From positions 868,001-932,000 of the forward strand of contig NZ_CP026923.1 in NCBI RefSeq assembly GCF_002950575.1: DNA of 64,000 nucleotides, read 5' to 3'. The notes under the pieces are model-generated. The model had not been told where the DNA came from, made no database searches, and saw only the letters and a program-made list of their open reading frames with translations. Source of the stretch: Pontimonas salivibrio (GTDB lineage: Bacteria; Actinomycetota; Actinomycetes; Actinomycetales; Microbacteriaceae). Positions within the stretch are counted from its first letter, which is position 1. The number at the start of each line of letters is the position of its first letter. The position numbers and the translations under genes are program-made. This document shows positions 28,474 through 37,966 of this stretch, one piece after another.

Positions 28474-29172
28474 TTAGCGGGGCTTTGGCGCTCGTGCCTT
28501 AGCGGGGTCCATACCTTTAGGGATGGGGATACTGCCGGGTTTCTTAAGCGCCTCCAAGCGGTTCGCCACGGCCAACACTTCGGCTTTGCTCAGCGTCTTC
28601 TTGAAGCGGTTTAGCTCCTTGCGCAGTTGACGAAGCGGTGTACCACCCTCGTCTGGTCCGACATACAGGTGGTGGATAGTGATTTGTGGGACTGCGCGTG
28701 CGACATGACGACGCTCATCGTCGAGAAGTTTCTTGGAGCGTGTTTTGGAGCCCTCAGCGATCAAGACAACGCCACATTTACCGACAGCACGGTAGACGGC
28801 GTCGCGAGTCCTCGGGTTGATGGCCACAGGGTATTCACTGGTTTGCCACGCTTTGCGCAGGCCGTTTTGCAGGACAGCTCCGACAGCTCCCGTTTGGCCC
28901 TCAATTTGTTTGTAGGCAGTGGATTCGGCGCGGTTTCCCAACACCACCAGGACTAACAGCACGCCGGTGAGTATTCCCGAGAGAATCCACAACACGAGTG
29001 TCAAGATCCCGCCGGGGAGCACTGTTAGCGGCAGGAGGATTCCTAGCGCCACGGGACCAAGGAACACGGCAATCAGCAGAGGAACAATCCACTTGTCCGC
29101 TTTGCGGGTCATTTGGAAAACCCGCCACAGCTGGGTCATCCGCCCGGGTTCTTTTTGCGTTTCCTCCGCCAT
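28474..29172 (-). CDS. DUF4191 family membrane protein
   Basis: A 232-residue protein with two central membrane helices (about residues 28-85) and a basic soluble C-terminal domain (KCGVVLIAEGSKTRSKKLLDDERR). This family is restricted to actinobacteria and is typically found near lipoate/2-oxoacid dehydrogenase genes. Here it follows the E2 gene by 14 bases and is probably in the same operon. Function is unknown. Confidence 0.88.
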   Translation of the reverse strand: MAEETQKEPGRMTQLWRVFQMTRKADKWIVPLLIAVFLGPVALGILLPLTVLPGGILTLVLWILSGILTGVLLVLVVLGNRAESTAYKQIEGQTGAVGAVLQNGLRKAWQTSEYPVAINPRTRDAVYRAVGKCGVVLIAEGSKTRSKKLLDDERRHVARAVPQITIHHLYVGPDEGGTPLRQLRKELNRFKKTLSKAEVLAVANRLEALKKPGSIPIPKGMDPAKARAPKPR

Positions 29173-29186
29173 TCTTCAGATACTCC

Positions 29187-30659
29187 CTAAATGCCCATTA
29201 CGGCGTCAAAATCGGCAGCTTCAAGGCGTGCTTTTACCTGGCCCAGGAAACGCGCAGCGTCGGCGCCGTCAACAATTCGGTGGTCGTAGGACAACGACAG
29301 GTACACCATTTGGCGCACAGCAATCGAGTCACTTCCGCTGTGGGAGACCACAACGGGCTTCTTTTGGACGATTCCGGTTCCCAAAATCGCTACCTGGGGC
29401 AGGAACACCACGGGGGTGTCAAACAGTGCACCGCGGGAACCCGTGTTCGTGACGGTAAATGTGCCGCCGGAGAGCTCATCGGGGCTCAGGGAATTGTCCC
29501 TGGTCCGGGCCGCCAAGTCCGCGATTTCATGGGAAATCTGCGCCAACGTCTTGGACGCCGCATCGCGGAGGACAGGAGTCAAGAGACCGCGCTCCGTATC
29601 GACAGCAATGGAAATGTTTTCCGTCGCGGGGTACACGATGCTGTCACCCTCCACGGTGGCGTTGATGATGGGGAACGCTTGGAGTGCTTCGGCTGCGGCT
29701 TTCACAAAGAAGGGCAAGAAGCTTAGCTTCCCGCCGGTCTGTTGAACGAAAGCATCCTGCACGCGAGCGCGAAGCGCGCCGACAGCAGTCACATCAGCTT
29801 CCACCACACTGGTCAACTGAGCGGTCTGCTGCATTGATGCGACAGCGCGTTCCGCAATGACCTTGCGCAGACGGCTCATCGGTTGAGAGGTTCCACGCAA
29901 CGCTGAGGCTTCCACACTGTGCTCACTGGCAGCGGGAGCTGCGGGTGCCGCCGCGACAGGCGCGGGGGACGCCGCCGCTGCCGGTGTTGCCACTGCGGAG
30001 GCAGCCTGAAGGACATCCTCTTTCCTGATGCGCCCGCCCACGCCGGTACCGCTGACTGTGCTGAGGTCCACACCGTGTTGCTGGGCGAGTTTCCTCACAA
30101 TGGGCGTGACGTAGGACGCATCTTCGCCGCTGAGGGCAGGTTTTTCCGGGGTTGCTACCGGAGCTGCGGCATCCGCAGACTGGGGAGCCGCCGCCACAGC
30201 GGGGGCGGGTGCTGCAGGTGCCGCCGGCGGAGCCGGCGGTGTTGCGGCCGGCGCAGCGGGAGCTGGTGGCGCGGGCGCAGCTGGGGCCGCGGGTTGCTCG
30301 GCTACCGGAGATGCAGCCGGAGCTGCAGGTGCTGGTGCGGCCGGAGGGGCAGCTGGTTCTGCAGCAGGTTCCGGTGTGGCGGGTTCAGCAGCGGGGGCCG
30401 CAGGCTCTGCGGCGGAGGCAGCGCCCTGGTCGCCGACACGTGCAAGGACGGCGCCTACTTCCACGGTTTCGTCTTCTTGGACCAGGATTTCTTGGACGAT
30501 GCCCGCCACGGGGGAGGGAATCTCGGTGTCGACCTTGTCGGTCGAAATTTCAACTAACGGTTCATCTACTTCGATACTGTCTCCGACGGCTTTTAGCCAG
30601 CGGGTGACAGTTCCCTCGGTGACTGATTCACCGAGGGCGGGGAGAGTGACATCACTCAT
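29187..30659 (-). CDS. sucB: Dihydrolipoamide acyltransferase (2-oxoacid dehydrogenase E2)
   Basis: A 490-residue E2. A single lipoyl domain at residues 1-76 holds the lipoylated Lys in [15 protein letters not shown] long Ala/Pro linker (about 78-165) follows, then a peripheral-subunit-binding domain ([20 protein letters not shown]) and a catalytic core ending [16 protein letters not shown] with His and Asp. It transfers the acyl group to CoA. Whether it serves pyruvate, 2-oxoglutarate or both is not decided; no other E2 is in the window and in some actinobacteria one E2 serves both complexes. Confidence 0.9.
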   Translation of the reverse strand: MSDVTLPALGESVTEGTVTRWLKAVGDSIEVDEPLVEISTDKVDTEIPSPVAGIVQEILVQEDETVEVGAVLARVGDQGAASAAEPAAPAAEPATPEPAAEPAAPPAAPAPAAPAASPVAEQPAAPAAPAPPAPAAPAATPPAPPAAPAAPAPAVAAAPQSADAAAPVATPEKPALSGEDASYVTPIVRKLAQQHGVDLSTVSGTGVGGRIRKEDVLQAASAVATPAAAASPAPVAAAPAAPAASEHSVEASALRGTSQPMSRLRKVIAERAVASMQQTAQLTSVVEADVTAVGALRARVQDAFVQQTGGKLSFLPFFVKAAAEALQAFPIINATVEGDSIVYPATENISIAVDTERGLLTPVLRDAASKTLAQISHEIADLAARTRDNSLSPDELSGGTFTVTNTGSRGALFDTPVVFLPQVAILGTGIVQKKPVVVSHSGSDSIAVRQMVYLSLSYDHRIVDGADAARFLGQVKARLEAADFDAVMGI

Positions 30660-30694
30660 GGGTAATCAACTCCTGTGTGGTTAACCGGGTGTGG

Positions 30695-32068
30695 TTAGAG
30701 GGCATGCAAGGGTTTTCCGGCGATCGCCAAGAAGGCTTCGCCGAGGGCTTCGTTTTGGGTGGGGTGGGCGTGAAGTAGCGGTGCCACGTCTTCTGGGTAG
30801 GCATCCCAGTTGACCGCGACCTGCGCCTCGCCGATCAGTTCGCCCACGCGGGCACCGATCATGTGGACTCCGAGGATGGGGCCATCCACTTGGCGGATCA
30901 CTTTGATGGAACCGGCGGTTTCGAGGATGTGGCTCTTACCGTTTCCGGCCAAGTTGTAGTCATAGATGGCGATACCTTCTGCGCCGTAGGCTTCAACAGC
31001 TTTCGCCTCCGAGAGCCCCACAGAAGCCACTTCGGGTTCCGAGTAGGTGACTTTGGGAATGTGGTCGTCGTTAATCACCTGGGGGTTTAGACCAGCGAGT
31101 TCTTCCGCCACGAAAATACCGTGTTGGAAACCGCGGTGAGCCAGCTGAATTCCTGGAACGATGTCGCCTACGGCATAGACACCGGGGACGTTGGTGCGAA
31201 GGCGCTCATCGGTGAGTACGTAGCCGCGGTCCATGGTTACACCGACCGTGTCAAAGCCCATGCCGTCGGTTTTGGGCCCGCGGCCGACAGCGACGAGGAG
31301 AAGCTCGGCCTCAAAGGTTTGACCGTCCTCCAGGGTCACCGTCACACCCTGGTCATTTTGCGTGACGCTTTGGAAGCGCACCCCCAGAGAGAAGTTGATT
31401 CCGCGCTTGCGGTACGCGCGCTCAAACTGTTTCGAGACGGATTCGTCTTCGGCGGGAACCAAGTGGTTCAGCCCCTCAATAATGGTCACTTCACTGCCGA
31501 AGGAGCGCCACACGCTGGCGAACTCGACACCGATGACACCGCCACCGAGGACAATCACCGATTGGGGGACATAGTCAAGCTGAAGAGCCTGCTCGGAAGT
31601 GATGACCCGACCGCCAATTTCCAGGCCGGGAAGCGTGCGCGGGTAGCTGCCGGTGGCGAGCACCACGTTCTTACCGGTGACCGTGTCTGAGCCGACCTGC
31701 ACTGTGGTGGGGGAGACGAGTGTGCCTTCACCCTCGATGGTGGTGATCCCGCGTGCCTTGATCAGTCCCTGGAGACCCTTGTGTTTGCTGGAGACAATGC
31801 CGTCTCGGTAGGCGTTTACCGCGGGGAGGTCGATGCCCTCCAGGGAGGCTTTCACCCCGAACATTTCCGAGTGGCGTGCTGAGTCAGCCACTTCAGCCGC
31901 GTGCAACAGGGCCTTTGTGGGAATACAGCCCACGTGGAGGCAGGTGCCACCCACCTTGTCTTTTTCGATCAAACCGACAGACATGCCGAGTTGGCTTGCG
32001 CGAAGAGCGGCAGCGTACCCACCACTTCCCGCTCCGAGAATGACAAGATCAAAAGTGTGGTCGGTCAC
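30695..32068 (-). CDS. lpdA: Dihydrolipoyl dehydrogenase (E3)
   Basis: A 457-residue flavoprotein disulfide reductase that reoxidises the lipoyl arm using NAD. It has the FAD-binding LGAGSGGYAAALRA, the redox pair in GGTCLHVGCIPTKALL, an NAD-binding GGGVIGVEFASVW and the C-terminal His-Glu in HAHPTQNEALGE. It lies upstream of the E2 gene by 35 bp in the same operon and would serve all 2-oxoacid dehydrogenases. Confidence 0.95.
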   Translation of the reverse strand: MTDHTFDLVILGAGSGGYAAALRASQLGMSVGLIEKDKVGGTCLHVGCIPTKALLHAAEVADSARHSEMFGVKASLEGIDLPAVNAYRDGIVSSKHKGLQGLIKARGITTIEGEGTLVSPTTVQVGSDTVTGKNVVLATGSYPRTLPGLEIGGRVITSEQALQLDYVPQSVIVLGGGVIGVEFASVWRSFGSEVTIIEGLNHLVPAEDESVSKQFERAYRKRGINFSLGVRFQSVTQNDQGVTVTLEDGQTFEAELLLVAVGRGPKTDGMGFDTVGVTMDRGYVLTDERLRTNVPGVYAVGDIVPGIQLAHRGFQHGIFVAEELAGLNPQVINDDHIPKVTYSEPEVASVGLSEAKAVEAYGAEGIAIYDYNLAGNGKSHILETAGSIKVIRQVDGPILGVHMIGARVGELIGEAQVAVNWDAYPEDVAPLLHAHPTQNEALGEAFLAIAGKPLHAL

Positions 32069-32137
32069 CGGTTGGACTCCCTCGCGTAGTGCGGTGTGTG
32101 GCCAGGGCAGATATGACCCCGCCGGGCCCCCAGCCTA

Positions 32138-33667
32138 CTACTGCACAAGACTGGCTACGGCGTCAGAGTCCATGGCCATCACCAAGTTCACCAGGGCCCT
32201 CGTCGTCGCACCGGTGGGCCCTTTCGGGGTGTACCCGTAGGCACTGCTGGTGTTGGAGGCAGGCCCCGCGATGTCGAGGTGCGCCCAGGGAATCTGGGCG
32301 GAACTATCATCGTCAGCAGGCTGGCCTTGCCTGGGTCCGACAAACTCTTTGAGGAACAAACCGGCGACAAGCATCCCTCCCAGTGAGCTCCCGGTCGCGA
32401 CGTTGGCGATATCGGCGACATCAGAGTTGAGGCCTTTTCGCAGTTCTTCCGGCAGTGGCATGGTCCACACCAGTTCGCCGGCCGACTCAGCGGCTTGTGC
32501 TACCAGTCCGGTCGCCAACTGGTCACCCATCAGACCTGCGTAGCGCTCACCTAATGCAATGCGGGCCGCCCCCGTGAGGGTGGCAACATCCACAATGAGG
32601 TCAGGAAATTCTTCGCTGGCGGCGTGTAGACCATCGGCCAGGACCAGCCTGCCCTCGGCGTCGGTGTTCAGTACTTCTACCGTTTTTCCGCCGTGAATAG
32701 TGATCACATCACCGGGACGCTGCGCGGAACCAGACGGCATATTCTCCGCCAAGCACAGCCAGGCTGTCACCGCAACGGGTGCGTGGAGTGACGCCACTGC
32801 ACGCATCACGCCCGAGACGGTGGCAGCGCCTGTCATGTCATATTTCATGCCCACCATGGATGCCGCGGGCTTTAGCGACAGCCCGCCCGAGTCGAAAGTG
32901 ATGCCTTTGCCGACCAGGGCAATGTGGGCTGTGGCCCCTTCGGGACGGTAGCGAAGCGCGACGAGGCGGGGTGGCCGTGTGGAGCCCTGCCCGACACCCA
33001 AAATTCCTCCAAATCCTCCCTCAGCGAGTTGGTGTTCGTCCAAAACGTCAATCTCGATGGGGAGGCCTTTGAGAGCCGAAGTGACGTGGTCTGTGAAGGA
33101 TTCTGGGTACAGGTCGTTGGGCGGCGTGTTGACTAAATCTCGCACGAGATAGACGGACTCGGCGATGACTGCCCCAGCCTGCAGAGCGCCCTGTTTGTCG
33201 GTGCCCACAATCGTCAACGTTGCCCAGTCAGGGTCGTCCGTCGGTTTCTTTTTCGCATTCACCCGGTAACCGCCAAGCAGCGCGCCTTCGACTGCTGCTT
33301 GGGCGGAGGCAGCATCGTCCACGGGCAGTGCCACCGCGATGTGCGAAACGGGTCCTGCAGCGCGTGTGGCGCTTCCCGCGGCGTGGCGAAGAGACGATGG
33401 CGTCAATTCTTTCGGGCCCAACCCGACAAGGATGACCGTTGTGGCCTTACAGCCGGGGGGAGCGGGGACAACCGTGGCCTCGTCAAGGGAACCTTTTTTA
33501 CCCAACGCGACTGCGGCCGCCTTCAACCACGCAGTGTCAGCTTCGCCCAGCACATCGCCCACAATCGTGGGGGTCTTGTCGAGGCCAGGGGTGATGCCCA
33601 CGATGAGGGCGTCGCAGTCGATGAGGTCAGCGGGTTGATTGTGGGAGACAACGCGGGGAATATTCAC
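32138..33667 (-). CDS. pepA: Leucyl aminopeptidase (M17)
   Basis: About 509 residues. The catalytic C-terminal domain carries KGITFDSGGLSLKPAASM (Lys and Asp), KYDMTGAA (Asp), and NTDAEGRLVLADGL (Asp, Glu, Arg), all the dinuclear zinc-site residues. It removes N-terminal amino acids in the cytosol. I prefer the GTG at 33667 because a TACCAT box lies 6 bases upstream; the frame is open to a GTG at 33700. Confidence 0.92.
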   Translation of the reverse strand: MNIPRVVSHNQPADLIDCDALIVGITPGLDKTPTIVGDVLGEADTAWLKAAAVALGKKGSLDEATVVPAPPGCKATTVILVGLGPKELTPSSLRHAAGSATRAAGPVSHIAVALPVDDAASAQAAVEGALLGGYRVNAKKKPTDDPDWATLTIVGTDKQGALQAGAVIAESVYLVRDLVNTPPNDLYPESFTDHVTSALKGLPIEIDVLDEHQLAEGGFGGILGVGQGSTRPPRLVALRYRPEGATAHIALVGKGITFDSGGLSLKPAASMVGMKYDMTGAATVSGVMRAVASLHAPVAVTAWLCLAENMPSGSAQRPGDVITIHGGKTVEVLNTDAEGRLVLADGLHAASEEFPDLIVDVATLTGAARIALGERYAGLMGDQLATGLVAQAAESAGELVWTMPLPEELRKGLNSDVADIANVATGSSLGGMLVAGLFLKEFVGPRQGQPADDDSSAQIPWAHLDIAGPASNTSSAYGYTPKGPTGATTRALVNLVMAMDSDAVASLVQ

Positions 33668-33673
33668 CCCTAC

Positions 33674-33679
33674 ATGGTA
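33674..33679 (-). promoter_or_regulatory. Candidate -10 box for leaderless pepA transcript
   Basis: TACCAT on the minus strand is followed by GTAGGG and the GTG start. Confidence 0.45.
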
Positions 33680-33741
33680 GCCACGAGCATGTGTGTCCAC
33701 CCTGTCGGGGCCCGGTGGACACAGTCACAGTTGTCGAGGTA

Positions 33742-33770
33742 CTGGGGCAATCCTTTCTGGGGCAATCCTT
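33742..33770. repeat. 14-bp direct repeat between pepA and the PAC2 gene
   Basis: CTGGGGCAATCCTT occurs at 33742-33755 and again at 33757-33770, a period of 15 bp. It lies in the divergent promoter region and may bind a regulator. Confidence 0.6.
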
Positions 33771-33821
33771 GCCTGCGGTGGGCCGTGAGCGAACGCTCGG
33801 ATTGCTCGGGGTGTCGAGCCC

Positions 33822-33827
33822 TACGAT
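33822..33827 (+). promoter_or_regulatory. Candidate -10 box for the PAC2 gene
   Basis: TACGAT is followed by GGGGGAC and the GTG at 33835, a 7-base distance consistent with leaderless transcription. Confidence 0.5.
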
Positions 33828-33834
33828 GGGGGAC

Positions 33835-34761
33835 GTGGACACTGCCATTTTCCGTCATGCCGACCTTGCACCCCAGGTGCCTGAGGGCTTGCCCTTGGTT
33901 GTTGCGCTGACCGGGTTTGCGGACGCAGGCTCTGCGGTTAGCCAGGTCAACACCTACATGGAAGACACGTTAGAAAGTGTCGAGATTGGACGGTTTTCCA
34001 ACGACGAGATCTTGGACTACCGCGCCAGGCGCCCCATTTTCCAATTTGAAGAAACCCACCTCACCGAATACGAACCCCAGCGTCTGGGACTCTCGCTGGT
34101 CAGCGACGAGTTAGGAGAACCGTTCCTACTGCTCTCTGGCTATGAGCCCGATATGCGGTGGGAGCAGGTGAATCGCGAAATTATTGAGTTGATTGAGCAC
34201 TACCAGGTGGCTTCCACCACCTGGGTGCACGCAATTCCCATGCCGGTTCCCCACACTCGTTCGCTCGGTGTGACTGTCAGCGGCAACCGCGAGGACCTCA
34301 CCGATCGCCTCTCAGTGTGGCGGCCGACAACCGGGGTTCCGGGAACCATGATGCATTTGGTGGAATACAGCCTGCAGGCCAAAGGCCACCCCGTCTCGGG
34401 GTTTGTCGTTCTCGTGCCGCACTATTTGGCGGACACTGAATACCCGTTGGCAGCGATTTCCGCACTGGAGAGCATCACCGCGGCGACGGGGAGAATTTTC
34501 CCCACTGATTCACTGCGTGAACAAGGCCGGACTTTTCTTGCCGGTATTGCTGACCAGGTCGAAGGAAACGACGAGTTGAAGCGCCTGGTGGGGGTGTTGG
34601 AGAAGCGACACGATTCCTACATGGAAGACAACCCGTTGGCGTCCCCGCTGATGGACGAAGCCGGTGAAGTGCCAAGCGCCGAGACCATCGCGCAGGAGCT
34701 TCAAGATTTTTTGGCACACCGCTCAGTCGACTCCGGTGACACTCCAAACACGGAGAGCTAG
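33835..34761 (+). CDS. PAC2 family protein (proteasome-assembly-chaperone-like)
   Basis: About 308 residues. The N-terminal part LVVALTGFADAGSAVSQVNTY and the central YQVASTTWVHAIPMPVPHTR are typical of actinobacterial PAC2 proteins, relatives of eukaryotic and archaeal proteasome assembly chaperones. Its bacterial role is unknown. I chose the GTG at 33835 from the TACGAT box; an ATG at 33826 is also in frame, and longer upstream frames overlap the repeat region. The gene ends 118 bp before rpoD. Confidence 0.85.
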   Translation: MDTAIFRHADLAPQVPEGLPLVVALTGFADAGSAVSQVNTYMEDTLESVEIGRFSNDEILDYRARRPIFQFEETHLTEYEPQRLGLSLVSDELGEPFLLLSGYEPDMRWEQVNREIIELIEHYQVASTTWVHAIPMPVPHTRSLGVTVSGNREDLTDRLSVWRPTTGVPGTMMHLVEYSLQAKGHPVSGFVVLVPHYLADTEYPLAAISALESITAATGRIFPTDSLREQGRTFLAGIADQVEGNDELKRLVGVLEKRHDSYMEDNPLASPLMDEAGEVPSAETIAQELQDFLAHRSVDSGDTPNTES

Positions 34762-34792
34762 GGAGCTGGGCGTAGCCCCGGGTATTTAGTGC

Positions 34793-34839
34793 CATAATGG
34801 AGGCCTAGGCCCTGCAGGTCTGCTCGCGCAGACTTGACA
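34793..34839 (+). promoter_or_regulatory. Possible rpoD promoter region with small hairpin
   Basis: CATAAT (34793-34798) resembles a -10 box. Downstream, GTCTGC-TCGC-GCAGAC (34818-34833) can form a 6-bp hairpin, and a perfect TTGACA follows at 34834-34839 without a good -10 at 16-18 bp. Which element is used cannot be told. Confidence 0.3.
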
Positions 34840-34879
34840 AGGGTCTTCCTACTGCCCGCAAATGTGAAGTAGGTGCGCT

Positions 34880-36685
34880 GTGGCTTCGTCACGCGACTCG
34901 CAAGGTACTAATAAAGCTCCAAGAGGTCTTCGGGGTGCTCTCCGTCGGCTCGTTGGTCGAGGTGGCGACGACGCCCAGAACACAGTCCCCGCCCCCGATA
35001 CGCAAAAGGATCACATTTCTTCCGTGAACACCCGCTCTCAGGACACAGCAGCCAAATCGAAAAAATCTGGCGCGGTAGCACCCGCATCCCAGAAGGCTCC
35101 GGCAAAGAAGGCTCCCGCGAAGAAACCGGCATCCAAGTCCACTGCCGCTAAAGCTGCCACGACAAAGGCGACGCCGGCCAAGTCCGCTGCAGAGAAAAAA
35201 CCTGCCGCCACAAAAGAGCCAGCGAAGTCAACGGCAACAAAGAAGGCTGCGGTGAAGAAAGCTCCTGTAAAGAAAGCTCCTGTAAAGAAAGCTCCCGCGA
35301 AGAAAGAGCCAAGTTCGACACCTTCGGCAAAGGCTGCGGCCTCGCAAACAGCGGCGAAGAAACCTGCGGCGAAGGAGCCTGCCGCGAAGAAGCTCGCAGC
35401 GAAGAAGCCCGCTGCGTCGGCGACGGCAGCGAAGAAACCAGCCGCAAAAAAAGCTTCGACTGCTAACGCGCCAGCCAAGGCGACCGCAAAGAAAAAGCCT
35501 GCTTCCGCTGCCGCAGAAGAATCCGCCTCCGATGAGGAAAGCAAGGAAAAAGTTGCACCGACGGCTTCCGCCGCAGCGGGGGACAACGGATCAAACGACA
35601 CCGATTCGGACAGTGACGATGAGGTCATCGATGACCGTCAGGTCGAAGCCCTGGGTGCCTCAATCCTTCAAGGGGTTGCCGGCGCTGGGGAGGCGCTTCC
35701 CTCCGGTGCAATCGTCATCAAGAGCAGTGATGAAGAAGATGTCCCCATTGTCTCCACCACAATCACGGGCGCGACAGCTGACCCTGTCAAGGATTACCTG
35801 AAGCAAATCGGAAAAGTTGCCCTGCTGAATGCTGAGCAGGAAGTGCAATTGGCCTGGAGGATTGAGGCCGGACTTTTCGCCGAAGAAAAACTCTCCGAAC
35901 TGACTCAACGCGAAAAGACCACGAAACTCGCCAGAGAACTTCACGAGATTGCCAAAGATGGGCAGAGGGCAAAAAACCACCTGTTGGGCGCTAACTTGCG
36001 CCTCGTGGTGTCGCTCGCAAAGCGCTACACCGGACGCGGAATGCAGTTCCTGGATCTCATCCAAGAGGGAAACCTCGGTCTGATTCGTGCCGTAGAGAAG
36101 TTTGACTACACCAAGGGCTTTAAGTTCTCGACCTATGCCACATGGTGGATTCGACAGGCCATCACTCGCGCAATGGCTGATCAGGCCCGCACCATTCGTA
36201 TCCCCGTTCACATGGTCGAAGTCATCAATAAGCTTGCCCGGGTTCAGCGCCAAATGCTTCAGGACTTGGGCCGCGAACCCACCCCTGAAGAGCTTGCCCG
36301 TGAGTTGGATATGACTCCGGAAAAAGTTGTTGAGGTTCAAAAGTATGGCCGTGAGCCCATTTCGCTTCACACCCCGCTAGGCGAGGACGGTGACAGCGAG
36401 TTTGGTGACCTCATCGAAGACACCGAGGCTGTTGTCCCCGCGGATGCTGTCGGGTTCACCATGTTGCAGCGGCAGCTGGAGTCGCTGTTAGATTCGCTCT
36501 CAGAGCGCGAAGCGGGCGTTATTCGGATGCGTTTTGGCTTGGGCGATGGGATGCCGAAGACCTTGGACCAAATTGGTGACACCTTTGGTGTGACCCGAGA
36601 GCGAATTCGCCAAATCGAATCCAAGACGATGGCAAAGCTGCGCCACCCTTCGCGCTCTCAGGCCCTGCGCGACTACCTCGAGTAA
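34880..36685 (+). CDS. rpoD: Primary RNA polymerase sigma factor (SigA/HrdB)
   Basis: A 601-residue sigma-70. Residues 1 to about 250 are low-complexity, Lys/Ala/Pro-rich, with three tandem KKAPV units. An acidic stretch ([13 protein letters not shown]) follows. Region 1.2 begins near residue 301 ([19 protein letters not shown]). Region 2 has the -10 recognition helix ([17 protein letters not shown]). Region 4.2 ends [20 protein letters not shown]. Extended basic N-termini are usual in actinobacterial SigA. It starts with GTG and is followed after 9 bases by murT. Confidence 0.96.
   Translation: MASSRDSQGTNKAPRGLRGALRRLVGRGGDDAQNTVPAPDTQKDHISSVNTRSQDTAAKSKKSGAVAPASQKAPAKKAPAKKPASKSTAAKAATTKATPAKSAAEKKPAATKEPAKSTATKKAAVKKAPVKKAPVKKAPAKKEPSSTPSAKAAASQTAAKKPAAKEPAAKKLAAKKPAASATAAKKPAAKKASTANAPAKATAKKKPASAAAEESASDEESKEKVAPTASAAAGDNGSNDTDSDSDDEVIDDRQVEALGASILQGVAGAGEALPSGAIVIKSSDEEDVPIVSTTITGATADPVKDYLKQIGKVALLNAEQEVQLAWRIEAGLFAEEKLSELTQREKTTKLARELHEIAKDGQRAKNHLLGANLRLVVSLAKRYTGRGMQFLDLIQEGNLGLIRAVEKFDYTKGFKFSTYATWWIRQAITRAMADQARTIRIPVHMVEVINKLARVQRQMLQDLGREPTPEELARELDMTPEKVVEVQKYGREPISLHTPLGEDGDSEFGDLIEDTEAVVPADAVGFTMLQRQLESLLDSLSEREAGVIRMRFGLGDGMPKTLDQIGDTFGVTRERIRQIESKTMAKLRHPSRSQALRDYLE
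35252..35296 (+). repeat. Three tandem 15-bp units in the rpoD N-terminal region
   Basis: GTRAAGAAAGCTCCY repeats three times and encodes VKKAP pentapeptides within a longer Lys/Ala/Pro-rich tract. Confidence 0.85.
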
Positions 36686-36694
36686 GGCCGGTCG

Positions 36695-37966
36695 GTGTTA
36701 CTGCGCCTTGCCATCCTGGTCGGTCGCTTGGTGCGCATTCTTGCCAGGACCCGCGGTGGCGGTTCCGCGTTTCCGGGGTTAGTCGCCCAAAGAATCGACC
36801 CGCAGTTTCTCGAGCACACCGTAGGTCGAATCCCCGGTGGTGTGGTGTTCATCACCGGGTCCAACGGAAAATCGACAACAACAGCAATGGCAGTGGCGTT
36901 ATGCCGGGCTCACGGACTTCGGGTCTTTACAAACCCGGCGGGAAGTAATCTGCCCCAAGGTCTCGCCTCAGCTGTCCTCGCCGACGCCCGCTTGAACGGG
37001 AAAATTGATGCGGATATCGCCATTCTCGAGGTCGATGAAGCCTATGGGCCGATGGTTTCGGCCCGGCTTACACCCGCCAACTTTGTTGTAACCAACCTTC
37101 AGCTGGACCAGCTCAACCGTTTTGGCGAACCTGAGCGGGTGTGGGAAATGATGCTCACCGTGGCCACAAGAACCACGAAAGCACTCCTGGTGAACGACGC
37201 TGAACCCGCTTTGCTCGCCCTCGAAGAGGGCCTGCAGGAGGGTGTTGCCCTTCACACTGTTTCCCTCACCGAGGACTTGCGCAATAAGCATCCTGAGGGC
37301 ATCTCCCATGCAACCCTCGGTGATTACCGTGGGCGCATCACTCCGAGCGTGGGCCCCCGACTGGTGCTATCTGATCGAGATAAAGACACCGCCACTGTCC
37401 TCGACCAGCAGGGGATGGCTCACATATTCGCGCTGCCCGCACCAGGCCTCCATTGGGGCATTGATGCAACCCTGGCTCTCGCCCTGTCAATCGAACTGTT
37501 GCAAGACAAATGGTCATGGCAGCAGGCAGAAAAGGCTTTTACCGAGCTTCCCCCGGTGTGGGGTCGAGCAGAGACCGTCAGTTACGCCGGGCGTGATTTT
37601 GAGTTACTGATGCAGAAGAACCTGCCGAGCATGCAGGTCAATCTTCAGACGGTGGTGGAACCCCCCGCGACAGTGTGGGTGGCCGTCGATGAAGGAACTC
37701 CGGACCCTTCCTGGATTTACGATCTTGACCTTGGTCCCATTACGAAGGTTGACGTCTTGTCGGGTTCCAAGGCGTGGCAGTGGGCCACGTTTCTGACTTA
37801 TCGCGGCATCGAGCTGGGCGAAATTATTGAGGACACCAAAGAAGCGATGGACTACTTGGCTGGCCTGGGCCCCAAGGGCGCACCGGTGACCGCAATCGTG
37901 AACTACGAACAGATGATGGCAATGCGGCGCATTGCTGGTCTTCGCGATTTGGAGACCAGCGGATGA
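36695..37966 (+). CDS. murT: MurT-type Mur ligase (lipid II D-Glu alpha-carboxyl ligase), without zinc ribbon
   Basis: A 423-residue Mur-ligase family protein. It has the ATP loop FITGSNGKSTTTAM (about residue 53), the ILEVDEAYGP segment and a C-terminal DUF1727 domain with SWIYDLDL. In studied bacteria MurT with GatD amidates the alpha-carboxyl of D-Glu in lipid II. Characterised MurT proteins carry a Cys4 zinc ribbon inserted in the middle domain. The equivalent stretch here (about residues 190-240) has no Cys; the only Cys in the protein is in ALCRAHG. Its stop overlaps the gatD start (ATGA). Family assignment is firm, but the reaction may differ from the classical one because GatD is altered. 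Confidence 0.87.
   Translation: MLLRLAILVGRLVRILARTRGGGSAFPGLVAQRIDPQFLEHTVGRIPGGVVFITGSNGKSTTTAMAVALCRAHGLRVFTNPAGSNLPQGLASAVLADARLNGKIDADIAILEVDEAYGPMVSARLTPANFVVTNLQLDQLNRFGEPERVWEMMLTVATRTTKALLVNDAEPALLALEEGLQEGVALHTVSLTEDLRNKHPEGISHATLGDYRGRITPSVGPRLVLSDRDKDTATVLDQQGMAHIFALPAPGLHWGIDATLALALSIELLQDKWSWQQAEKAFTELPPVWGRAETVSYAGRDFELLMQKNLPSMQVNLQTVVEPPATVWVAVDEGTPDPSWIYDLDLGPITKVDVLSGSKAWQWATFLTYRGIELGEIIEDTKEAMDYLAGLGPKGAPVTAIVNYEQMMAMRRIAGLRDLETSG

Noticed and set aside
29919-30607. Long plus-strand open frames rich in Arg, Cys and Gly opposite the E2 gene
   Set aside because: They are antisense products of the Ala/Pro-rich E2 linker, whose GC-rich codons leave other frames open.
35038-35628. 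196-residue Ala/Phe-rich minus-strand open frame inside rpoD
   Set aside because: It is the shadow of the Lys/Ala/Pro-rich N-terminal region of the sigma factor, with no ribosome site or family match.
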